From positions 1 to 11,002 of the forward strand of contig CAZLGO010000059.1 in NCBI GenBank assembly GCA_964559295.1: a stretch of DNA of 11,002 nucleotides, given 5' to 3'. The position numbers were made by a program, and so were the translations under genes. The DNA is from CAZLGO01 sp964559295. Its GTDB lineage: Archaea; Methanobacteriota; Methanobacteria; Methanobacteriales; Methanobacteriaceae. The notes below the pieces were generated by a model. That model had not been told where the DNA came from. It saw only the letters and a list, made by a program, of their open reading frames with translations, and searched no databases. Below, in pieces: positions 5,333 through 11,002 of the stretch (within the stretch, counting starts at the first letter, position 1; the number at the start of each line of letters is the position of its first letter).

Positions 5333-5478
5333 CTATAGAAACCCAGAAAGTATTGGCAACAGGTGGAGCAAATTTAGTCAATGAATTTGAATTCAGGGTA
5401 CATGAAGTAACAGCGGTTGATTTGACCAATAATACAGACAGCTTGAGAGGGCTTTTGAAAAAAATTCTAAGTCCCTGA
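5332..5478 (+). pseudogene. NDP-sugar epimerase/dehydratase 5' remnant
   Basis: An open stretch with no start codon reads KVLATGGANLVNEF, then EFRVHEVTAVDLTNNTDSLR and GLLKK, ending in TGA at 5476-5478. It matches the start of extended short-chain dehydrogenases: the dinucleotide-binding KVLVTGGAGxxGSxLV, then GHEVTAVDLTN at the second strand where an acidic residue binds the adenosine ribose. The Gly-rich loop is damaged (GGANLVNE instead of GGAGFIGS), and after about 45 residues the reading stops inside the 3' end of the opposing rmlB gene. It seems to be what is left of a plus-strand sugar epimerase gene cut off by a rearrangement that brought in rmlB. Confidence 0.6.
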
Positions 5479-6393
5479 AAATTGTTGTGCATACCATTTA
5501 ACCGTCTCACGCAGAGCATCTTCAAAATTCCATTTAGGTTCCCAACCAAGCTTTTTTATCTTTGAAGAATCTAAAGAATATCTCCTATCATGTCCCAGCC
5601 TATCTTCCACAAATTTTATAAGGCTTTTTGGCTTTTTCAGGATATCGAGTATCATATGAGTTATTTCAAGATTTGTTTTTTCAACTCCACCACTAATATT
5701 ATAGGTCTCTCCCAATTTTCCCTTCCTTAAAACAAGATCGATGCCTCTGCAGTTGTCTAAAACATACAACCAATCTCTCACATTTTGTCCATCCCCATAA
5801 AGAGGAAGTGGTTTGTCATTTAGGGCGTTTGTTATGAAGAGAGGAATTAACTTTTCTGGATACTGATAGGGCCCAAAATTGTTAGTGCTTCTTGTAATTA
5901 GGACAGGCAAACCATATGTTTTATAATATGCTCCCACCAGCATATCTCCACCAGCTTTGCTTGCAGAATATGGACTTGAAGGGTTTAGTCTACTTTCTTC
6001 AGTAAAAGAACCTTTTTCTATGCTCCCATACACCTCATCTGTAGATATCTGAATGTATTTATTAACATCGTATTTTCTCGCATATTCAAGAAGAGTGTAA
6101 GTTCCAAAAACATCAGTTTTAACAAAAACACCAGGTTCTTCAATTGATCTATCAACATGACTCTCTGCAGCGAAATTTATCACCACATCACAATCCTTCA
6201 TAGCCACCTTAACGTCTTCTCCTTTACAAATATCTCCCTTAATAAAGTGAATATTTTCAATAACATCCGCTAAGTTCTCGATATTTCCAGCATAGGTCAG
6301 TTTATCCAAAACCACGATCTCGTGATCGTATTTATCAAGCATATAATGGACAAAGTTAGATCCAATAAATCCCGCTCCACCTGTTATAAGCAT
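5467..6393 (-). CDS. rfbB: dTDP-glucose 4,6-dehydratase
   Basis: Second step of dTDP-rhamnose synthesis: NAD-dependent conversion of dTDP-glucose to dTDP-4-keto-6-deoxyglucose, in the cytoplasm. With the start at 6393 it has 308 residues, close to the usual archaeal length. Visible: TGGAGFIG (4-11) for NAD, FAAESHVDRSI (74-84), the catalytic T118-D119-E120 in STDEVYGS, and Y142-S-A-S-K146; also RSTNNFGPYQYPEKLIPLF and the RDWLYV substrate segments. The chosen ATG has GGTGAT (6408-6403) nine bases upstream and starts straight at the Rossmann strand; a start at 6411 would add MGDWVR and has no ribosome site. It follows rmlC by ten bases, so the two are co-transcribed. Its 3' end overlaps an antiparallel epimerase remnant. 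Confidence 0.95.
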   Translation of the reverse strand: MLITGGAGFIGSNFVHYMLDKYDHEIVVLDKLTYAGNIENLADVIENIHFIKGDICKGEDVKVAMKDCDVVINFAAESHVDRSIEEPGVFVKTDVFGTYTLLEYARKYDVNKYIQISTDEVYGSIEKGSFTEESRLNPSSPYSASKAGGDMLVGAYYKTYGLPVLITRSTNNFGPYQYPEKLIPLFITNALNDKPLPLYGDGQNVRDWLYVLDNCRGIDLVLRKGKLGETYNISGGVEKTNLEITHMILDILKKPKSLIKFVEDRLGHDRRYSLDSSKIKKLGWEPKWNFEDALRETVKWYAQQFSGT

Positions 6394-6403
6394 TCTCACC
6401 CAA

Positions 6404-6868
6404 TCACCCATGTTTTTTGCCAGATAGAATCCAATCGTAGGGAATTTCATCTGTATCAGGAGGTAGTCTGTACTCATCAGGGTCATCATAATTGTACGCG
6501 AGTGTGGGAACACTGATAAAGTAGGCTGTTTCGGTTCCAATCGCCTTAAAACCATGATAAACAAAAGGTGGAACACTAATAAGCATTGGGTTTTTCTCTC
6601 CTATGAAAAATTCATTGATTTTTTTGTAAGTGGGTGAATCCTCTCTTGCGTCGTATAAAGCCACTTTCATCATGCCATGGATACATGTGAAGTTATCGGT
6701 CTGTTTTTTGTGCATATGCCAAGCCTTTACAACGCCTGGATACGCTGTTGTAACATAAACTTGACCGAATCTTTCATAAATATCATCATCACATCTTAAT
6801 ATTTCCATAAGCCAGCCTCTCTCATCTGGGATGAGTCTAAGTTTTTTTATTTTCACACCTTCTATCAT
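6404..6868 (-). CDS. rfbC: dTDP-4-dehydrorhamnose 3,5-epimerase-like cupin
   Basis: 154 residues of the RmlC cupin family; bacterial RmlC is usually about 180, so this is the short form seen in archaea. Visible: a general-base candidate H51 in VKAWHMHKKQTDNF, G65 in the turn, the LYDAREDSPTY segment (71-81), PPFVYHGFKAIG (100-111) and the C-terminal DDPDEYRLPPDTDEIPYDW. It would epimerise C3 and C5 of dTDP-4-keto-6-deoxyglucose. Related cupins are 3,4-ketoisomerases, but the SPTY and HGF blocks plus adjacent RmlD favour epimerase. The start is supported by GGTG (6877-6874), five bases upstream, and by the TATA element at about 6900-6914. It leads the leftward rmlC-rmlB operon. Confidence 0.88.
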   Translation of the reverse strand: MIEGVKIKKLRLIPDERGWLMEILRCDDDIYERFGQVYVTTAYPGVVKAWHMHKKQTDNFTCIHGMMKVALYDAREDSPTYKKINEFFIGEKNPMLISVPPFVYHGFKAIGTETAYFISVPTLAYNYDDPDEYRLPPDTDEIPYDWILSGKKHG

Positions 6869-6898
6869 AAAGACACCGCATTAACTTATTCTCAAAAA

Positions 6899-6914
6899 TT
6901 TTATATATTTTAAA
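6899..6914. promoter_or_regulatory. Shared TATA element of the divergent rml operons
   Basis: The only strong TATA in the 62-base spacer is TTTTATATATTTTAAA, nearly symmetrical. For rmlD its centre is 26 bases before the ATG at 6931, with no Shine-Dalgarno, i.e. leaderless. For rmlC the same element would start RNA near 6880, giving a leader of about 12 bases that includes GGTG. One TATA may thus serve both directions. Confidence 0.5.
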
Positions 6915-6930
6915 CTTATTAACTGTTGCT

Positions 6931-7794
6931 ATGAAACGTTTATTCGTAACTGGTGGATCAGGGCTTTTAGGTAGTAAATTTTTAGATATAAATGAGAGAT
7001 ATGAAATAATCCTAACCCATCATAAAAATCCCGATGAAACATCTATTTTTCTTGATATAACGAATCAAGAAGATGTTTTAGAAAAGATCACATCGATAAA
7101 TCCAGATGCTGTTATTCACTCGGCAGCACTTACAGATGTTGATTACTGTGAAGACCATAAAAAAGAAGCATGGGATGTAAATGTAAAAGGAACAGAAAAT
7201 ATAGTAAAAGCATGTGAAAAAACAGATTGCAAGCTGATATATGTATCCACAGATTTTGTCTTCGATGGAGAAAAAGGCATGTACAGTGAGGAAGATGAGA
7301 CCAACCCATTGAATCATTATGCTTTAACTAAATTAAAAGGCGAAGAATTTGTTCAAAATTCAAACCTAAATTATGCAATAGCTCGTGTGAGTGTTTTATA
7401 TGGCTGGCACGAGAGGATGAACTTTGTGACATGGGCAATAGGAGAACTAAAGGAAAACAGGCAAATAAACATAGTAACAGATCAGTACAACTCACCAACC
7501 TTTGCAGACAATGCTGCACGCGCACTGATCAAGATATTTGATAAAAACAAAGAAGGAGTATATCATGTGGCTGGAAATGAGAGGATCAGCAGGTTTGATT
7601 TTGCCAAAAATATTGCAGAGATATTCAATATGAATGAGAACCTTATAAATCCTATAAAAAGCAACGATTTAGTTCAAAAGGCTAAGAGACCAAGAGATTC
7701 GTCTTTATGCGTTGAAAAAGCCCAGAGAGAACTTGGGATTAAACTACTAAGTACAAAAGAGGGATTAGAAGAGATGAAAAAGGTGAGAAGATGA
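6931..7794 (+). CDS. rfbD: dTDP-4-dehydrorhamnose reductase
   Basis: Last step of the pathway: NAD(P)H reduction of dTDP-4-keto-L-rhamnose to dTDP-L-rhamnose. 287 residues, normal family length. Visible: TGGSGLLG (7-14) for the cofactor, the AALTDVDYCE segment (66-74) typical of RmlD, STDFVFDG (106-113), catalytic Y130-A-L-T-K134, TDQYNSPTFADNAA (183-196), and RP at 253-254 in AKRPRDSSL near the C-terminus. The start has no ribosome site but a TATA 26 bases upstream, so it is a leaderless first gene. Its stop overlaps the rmlA start as ATGA. It is intact and diverges from rmlC-rmlB, so the four genes form one functional unit. Confidence 0.94.
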   Translation: MKRLFVTGGSGLLGSKFLDINERYEIILTHHKNPDETSIFLDITNQEDVLEKITSINPDAVIHSAALTDVDYCEDHKKEAWDVNVKGTENIVKACEKTDCKLIYVSTDFVFDGEKGMYSEEDETNPLNHYALTKLKGEEFVQNSNLNYAIARVSVLYGWHERMNFVTWAIGELKENRQINIVTDQYNSPTFADNAARALIKIFDKNKEGVYHVAGNERISRFDFAKNIAEIFNMNENLINPIKSNDLVQKAKRPRDSSLCVEKAQRELGIKLLSTKEGLEEMKKVRR

Positions 7795-8864
7795 AAGGAC
7801 TGATTTTATCAGGAGGACATGGTACACGGTTGAGGCCATTGACACACACTGGTCCTAAGCAGTTGATTCCAATAGCAAACAAACCGGTTTTGTTTTATGC
7901 AATAGAAGATTTGAGGGAAGCAGGTATAACTGATATAGGAATCATCTTAGGAACCAACATGCCAGAGAAGGTGAAAGAAACTGTTGGCGATGGTTCAAAA
8001 TTCGATGTTGATGTAACTTACATAATGCAGGGAGAACCTAAAGGTCTTGCACACGCTGTAGCTGTTGCACATGATTTTCTTGCTGACGAACCATTTGTTG
8101 TGTATCTTGGTGATAACATATTAAAATCAGGAATAGTTGAGTTTACAAAAAATTTTGAGGAGTCGGAATATGATGCAAGGATACTTCTGCAGGAAGTTGA
8201 AAATCCTCAACAATTCGGTGTTGCTGAATTGGATGAACATGGGGATGTTTTATATCTTGTTGAAAAACCAAGGGTCCCAAAAAGCAACTTAGCATTAGTC
8301 GGGATCTATATCTTCAAATCATCTATTTTTGAAGCCATAAAAAAAATAAAACCATCCTGGAGAGGTGAATTTGAAATTACAGATGCAATCCAGGAGCTTA
8401 TAAATTCCAAAAAAAAAGTGGATTCCCACGTAGTTGAGGGTTGGTGGAAGGATACAGGTAGACCTGAGGATGTTTTGGAGGCAAATCACCTTATTTTGGA
8501 TAACTTAAAGTCTTACAATCATGGTGAACTTGAAGAAGGAGTTAAAATTCGTGGAAGAGTTGGCATAGGCAAAGATACAATAATGAGAAAGGGGAGTACT
8601 GTAAGAGGTCCTGTTATAATCGGTAAGAACTGTGAAATCGGTCCCAACACCTATATAGGGCCGTATACGTCCATCGGAGATGACACCAAAATAAAAGGCG
8701 GAGAAATAGAATATTCAATAGTGATGGGAAACTCAACGATTGAATTTAAGGGAAGGATAGTTGAAAGCCTAATAGGTAACCATTCGTGTATAGTGTCTAA
8801 GGAAGATAGTTTACCCAGAGGTTATAGATTGGTAATCGGTGAAAACTCTGTTTTGAATTTGTAG
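7791..8864 (+). CDS. rfbA: Glucose-1-phosphate thymidylyltransferase, long form
   Basis: First and regulated step: dTTP plus glucose-1-phosphate to dTDP-glucose. 357 residues, the long (TIGR01208/StrD-like) type with a C-terminal domain. Nucleotidyltransferase domain about 1-240: LSGGHGTRLRPLTHTGPKQL (6-25) with the catalytic Arg and Lys, GEPKGLAHAV (81-90), YLGDN (105-109) with the metal-binding Asp, then VEKP and the WWKDTGRPEDVLEAN block. From about 245 hexapeptide repeats (RGRVGIGKDTI, RGPVIIGKNCEIGPNTYIG, PYTSIGD) form a left-handed beta helix. The ATG overlaps the rmlD stop and has GGTGA four bases upstream (7782-7786), so the two are coupled. Archaeal long forms can have additional sugar-phosphate activities; whether this one does is not visible. 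Confidence 0.94.
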   Translation: MKGLILSGGHGTRLRPLTHTGPKQLIPIANKPVLFYAIEDLREAGITDIGIILGTNMPEKVKETVGDGSKFDVDVTYIMQGEPKGLAHAVAVAHDFLADEPFVVYLGDNILKSGIVEFTKNFEESEYDARILLQEVENPQQFGVAELDEHGDVLYLVEKPRVPKSNLALVGIYIFKSSIFEAIKKIKPSWRGEFEITDAIQELINSKKKVDSHVVEGWWKDTGRPEDVLEANHLILDNLKSYNHGELEEGVKIRGRVGIGKDTIMRKGSTVRGPVIIGKNCEIGPNTYIGPYTSIGDDTKIKGGEIEYSIVMGNSTIEFKGRIVESLIGNHSCIVSKEDSLPRGYRLVIGENSVLNL

Positions 8865-8903
8865 ATCTTTGTTTATATTCATGACAAAGTTGTATTAAAA
8901 TTC

Positions 8904-9252
8904 AGCGAGGATCGGATAAAGCAGGCAAAGAGGAATTAAAAGGCTGCTAATAATAAAGGAAAAATTCTCCGAATGATCTTGTTTTGTAGCTCAACAAGTA
9001 GCTGAAAAGGCTCTTAAAGCTGTTCTCCAGAAATTGAATGCAGCGGCTTGAGGACATTTCGTATTTGATTTTCTCAGAATTATCTCGAAGGTTTGAAATG
9101 AAAAATGAACTTCTAGATTGGCTAAGACTCTGGATAAATATTATGTTCCGACGAGATATCCAAATAGTTTTGAATCATGAGCCCCTAGGAATATTTTACG
9201 AAGTAGGATGCAGAAAATGCGATCTTTTGTAGTAGAAGAATCATTAGGTTCT
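8904..9252 (+). pseudogene. Decayed HEPN-domain gene (COG2250 type)
   Basis: Reading across one frameshift and several stops gives a recognisable COG2250 HEPN protein: EDRIKQAKRN-stop-KAAN (8907-8951), then from 8971 E-stop-SCFVAQQVAEKALKAVLQ and KLNAAA-stop-GH, then DFLRIISKV, and finally LDKYYVPTRYPNSFES-stop-APRN. The matching intact pattern is EWACFxAQQAAEKALKAxLxxLN...GHS...LDKYYVPTRYPNxF..GxP. Two of the stops stand where the family has Trp and one where it has Gly, each one base from a sense codon, so decay is by point mutation. It cannot make a toxin now. It precedes an MNT remnant in the same frame, the usual HEPN-MNT order of this subgroup. Confidence 0.75.
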
Positions 9253-9362
9253 GTGAAAGTATTCTGGCTTAAGCAACATAAATTTATAGAAGAGATTCGA
9301 AAGGTCGCAATGAAAATAGAAAAAAATATGAGAAGGTGGAGAAAATAATTCTCTGATCTTCA
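9253..9362 (+). pseudogene. MNT nucleotidyltransferase 5' remnant
   Basis: From a GTG at 9253 the frame reads VKVFWLKQHKFIEEIRKVAM and KIEKN. A shift of frame then gives YEKVEKIIL and, with a base missing, the start of the FGS catalytic motif (about 9347-9358). This is the usual opening of an MNT antitoxin (strand, helix, VxxIxLFGS). The SxD metal site and the rest of the protein are gone. It is the partner of the decayed HEPN gene before it. Confidence 0.55.
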
Positions 9363-9431
9363 TTGATTAACTTCAAAATGCCTAGTCCAAGATTTAACAT
9401 GATAATGTACATGTAATGAGCATAAATCATC

Positions 9432-9863
9432 TTAATCACTTGAATCATTATAATAAGACATTTTTTTCTTTCTTTTCCTCAAATCAACATTTTTTCTTTT
9501 GGGTTTTGTTGATGGGCTTTTTTCAAATTTTTTCCTAATAAATCCCCCAACAGATCCCATGATAATACAAAATACACATACTATAATAAAACCTGATATT
9601 AGAGTCATCATGCTTGCATTAGGCGCATCTGAAAAGCTAAAATGAAATGGTAAAGGAATAAAAAATCCATATATAAAAATCAGAATACCAAGCATACCAG
9701 CAGCAATTCCTCCTACTTTATAATCCCTCTTCTCTGGTTTAATCAGATGTGTTGCAACGAAACCCGTTAGGATTAAAGCTATTATTGCATCGAGAAAATA
9801 TAGTAAAATGGTGCCAACTAAAACACTAATTAATACGGCAGCCCTCATACTATGTTTAACCAT
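9432..9863 (-). CDS. Small membrane protein, DUF5518-like
   Basis: 143 residues. Hydrophobic segments at about 8-37 (long enough for two short helices or a hairpin), 50-71 and 85-109, with small residues in GGIAAGMLG and GSVGGFI, are followed by a strongly basic cytoplasmic tail (110-143, with RKKFEK and RKRKKK). The pattern of glycine-rich helices separated by a short charged loop resembles archaeal DUF5518 proteins, whose function is unknown; the match is by eye only. No Shine-Dalgarno precedes the ATG; a TATA-like TATTTAAAATT at 9891-9881 is about 23-26 bases upstream, fitting leaderless transcription. It is an isolated gene, convergent with the decayed HEPN/MNT pair and divergent from the CPBP gene. 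Confidence 0.7.
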   Translation of the reverse strand: MVKHSMRAAVLISVLVGTILLYFLDAIIALILTGFVATHLIKPEKRDYKVGGIAAGMLGILIFIYGFFIPLPFHFSFSDAPNASMMTLISGFIIVCVFCIIMGSVGGFIRKKFEKSPSTKPKRKNVDLRKRKKKMSYYNDSSD

Positions 9864-10174
9864 GGTTACACGTCTTCAACAATTTTAAATATTCTTTCTC
9901 TTCACCGTAAATATCAAGCTTATTAATCAGAGACTAAAATTAATTTGATATATCTTCTATATATAAATCATTCATAAATTCGATCAAAGCATCTGTGAAC
10001 TCTCAAGTACATGTTTTTCGAATTACATGTGGGTATACATATGTTTTTGGGAATTTACACGAAGTAGGTAGAATCATCACCACTAAAGGCTACAATAACA
10101 AATTTTTATAAGATCGTTTCTTATTGATGCTAAACGTAGGGATCTCTCCTTTCTATATTCAATAGAGTGATCCT
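9864..10174. other. Long intergenic region between divergent genes
   Basis: No gene is supported. It holds the leaderless promoter of the membrane protein (9881-9891), a cluster of short palindromes (ACATGT at 10012-10017 and 10024-10029 and ACATATGT at 10037-10044), and a possible minus-strand protein tail, FTDALIEFMNDLYIEDISN then TAA (9940-9999), preceded by a stop within two codons. Near the right end AGGGATCTCT (10138-10147) and AGAGTGATCCT (10164-10174) are imperfect inverted repeats next to the CPBP TATA box. Confidence 0.35.
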
Positions 10175-10222
10175 CTATATATGTTAGGGTTTCTACAGAG
10201 CCGAAATATTATTGAAAAGGAG
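10175..10222 (+). promoter_or_regulatory. Promoter and ribosome site of the CPBP gene
   Basis: CTATATATG (10175-10183) is a TATA element that would start RNA near 10205. GGAG at 10219-10222 lies 11 bases before the ATG at 10234. The inverted repeat at 10138-10174 ends right at the TATA box and could be an operator. Confidence 0.45.
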
Positions 10223-10233
10223 ATGCGATTGAA

Positions 10234-11002
10234 ATGATAAATAGAACTGAAAACAGGAATTTGTGGCTATTCTTTGTGATGGCATTTGCTTGGTCTTGGC
10301 TGCTTTGGATGCCCGAAATTCTATGGGGCTTCAGATTGTATCTCGCTCCATTCGGCCCCACAATAGCTGCTTTTTTTCTCACATATATAAATGGGGGACT
10401 AGACGGGACAAAAAACCTGCTTAAAAGAGGTTTAGATTTCAAATTCAGGAAAGTCTGGCTTATCCCAATATTCTTGTTGATGCCGGCTATTGTAGGCTTT
10501 TCGCTCCTTTTGGCCATCCTCAGCGGAGAACCAACACCTCAAGTGGAGGTATTGTCTCAACCATGGATCATCATCCCCTCATTTTTCTATATTCTTTTCC
10601 TTGGCGGACCCGTGGCCGAGGAATTCGGTTGGAGAGGATACGCTCTCGATAGATTACAAACCCATTATAATGCACTTCTCTCCAGTATAATACTTGGGAT
10701 CATATGGGGATTATGGCACCTGCCCCTATTCTTCATGAAAGGGCAACAAATATACCAGAACGTGCCAATCTTAGGTTTCATACTCGGCACCATACTGCTC
10801 TCAATACTATTCACATGGATATACAACAATACAGGAAGAAGCATACTAGCAGTCCTACTATTCCATACAATGGGCAATCTATCACACTTCATCTTCCCAA
10901 CGATGTCCACAAAACTAGGCGGACTGTATTCCCTTATACTAAACATAGCTGTCGTGATAATCATCCTAACAATATGGGGGCCTAAAAAAATGGTTCGCGG
11001 AC
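10234..11002 (+). CDS. CPBP family intramembrane glutamic protease (3' partial)
   Basis: 256 residues are present and the frame is still open at the right edge; family lengths suggest that only the last few residues are missing. It is a multi-helix membrane protein with the CPBP (Abi/Rce1-like) motifs: A-E129-E130-F-G-W-R134-G-Y-A, then G-I-I-W-G-L-W-H162-L-P, then L-L-F-H211-T-M-G-N215. The two Glu and two His/Asn sites form the intramembrane protease centre in characterised relatives. Archaeal members are mostly uncharacterised; some act on prenylated or bacteriocin-like substrates. The start follows GGAG; an upstream ATG at 10223 reads only four codons. Its codon use seems richer in CTC, ATC, GGC and CCC than the neighbouring genes, a possible sign of separate origin. 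Confidence 0.9.
   Translation, partial: MINRTENRNLWLFFVMAFAWSWLLWMPEILWGFRLYLAPFGPTIAAFFLTYINGGLDGTKNLLKRGLDFKFRKVWLIPIFLLMPAIVGFSLLLAILSGEPTPQVEVLSQPWIIIPSFFYILFLGGPVAEEFGWRGYALDRLQTHYNALLSSIILGIIWGLWHLPLFFMKGQQIYQNVPILGFILGTILLSILFTWIYNNTGRSILAVLLFHTMGNLSHFIFPTMSTKLGGLYSLILNIAVVIIILTIWGPKKMVRG

Noticed and set aside
5304..5549. Minus-strand open frame across the rmlB 3' end
   Set aside because: It covers rmlB and the epimerase relic in a non-coding frame and has no ribosome site or recognisable domain.
9038..9232. A 64-residue plus-strand frame as a small gene
   Set aside because: It overlaps, in another frame, the clear HEPN relic (DKYYVPTRYPNSF), and has no ribosome site.
9940..10002. 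Minus-strand C-terminal-like peptide ending IEDISN
   Set aside because: Only about 20 codons and preceded by a stop; no family recognised.
10223..10237. Four-codon leader frame (MRLK) overlapping the CPBP start as ATGA
   Set aside because: Its ATG is part of the GGAGATG ribosome-site region, leaving no room for its own site; probably coincidence.

Overview
The window looks archaeal, probably from an AT-rich euryarchaeon; I cannot place it more precisely. The evidence is TATA boxes about 26 bases upstream of start codons (leaderless genes) mixed with Shine-Dalgarno sites of the GGTGATC/GGAGGT type, an archaeal long-form RmlA, and several HEPN/MNT toxin-antitoxin pairs. No rRNA, tRNA, CRISPR array or complete insertion sequence was seen.

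Layout. Bases 1-50 hold a leftward promoter with a perfect 14-bp palindrome, driving a gene beyond the left edge. From about 239 to 3618, all on the minus strand, lies a mosaic island: two diverged copies of a module (leader, MNT, HEPN, then the 5' end of an oligosaccharide-flippase gene) flank a third, unrelated HepT/MntA pair. Pieces of the flippase gene recur at least four times (239-470, 2402-2588, 3446-3509, 3521-3618) and none is intact. The HEPN of the second module has an in-frame TAA. Bases 3690-4376 carry two small plus-strand genes behind a promoter rich in GTATCA-type inverted repeats; the second encodes a CxxC/HxxxH helix-turn-helix-like protein. Bases 4377-5032 are largely degenerate. 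At 5033-5332 is a TIGR04076-type cysteine-containing small protein, followed by a decayed 5' fragment of an NDP-sugar epimerase gene.

Bases 5467-8864 are the intact metabolic core: two divergent operons, rmlC-rmlB leftward and rmlD-rmlA rightward, starting from a 62-bp spacer with one near-symmetrical TATA element. Together RmlA (glucose-1-P to dTDP-glucose), RmlB (4,6-dehydratase), RmlC (3,5-epimerase) and RmlD (4-reductase) would make dTDP-L-rhamnose or a close relative for surface glycans or glycoprotein decoration. The flippase and epimerase fragments fit a region that once held more of a surface-polysaccharide locus.

Bases 8904-9362 hold a fourth HEPN/MNT pair of another type, decayed by stops and frameshifts but clearly readable. 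It is followed by a small leftward membrane protein (9432-9863) and, at the right edge, a rightward CPBP-family intramembrane protease lacking only its extreme C-terminus. Overall the window is a surface-glycan locus invaded and remodelled by HEPN/MNT modules in several states of decay.
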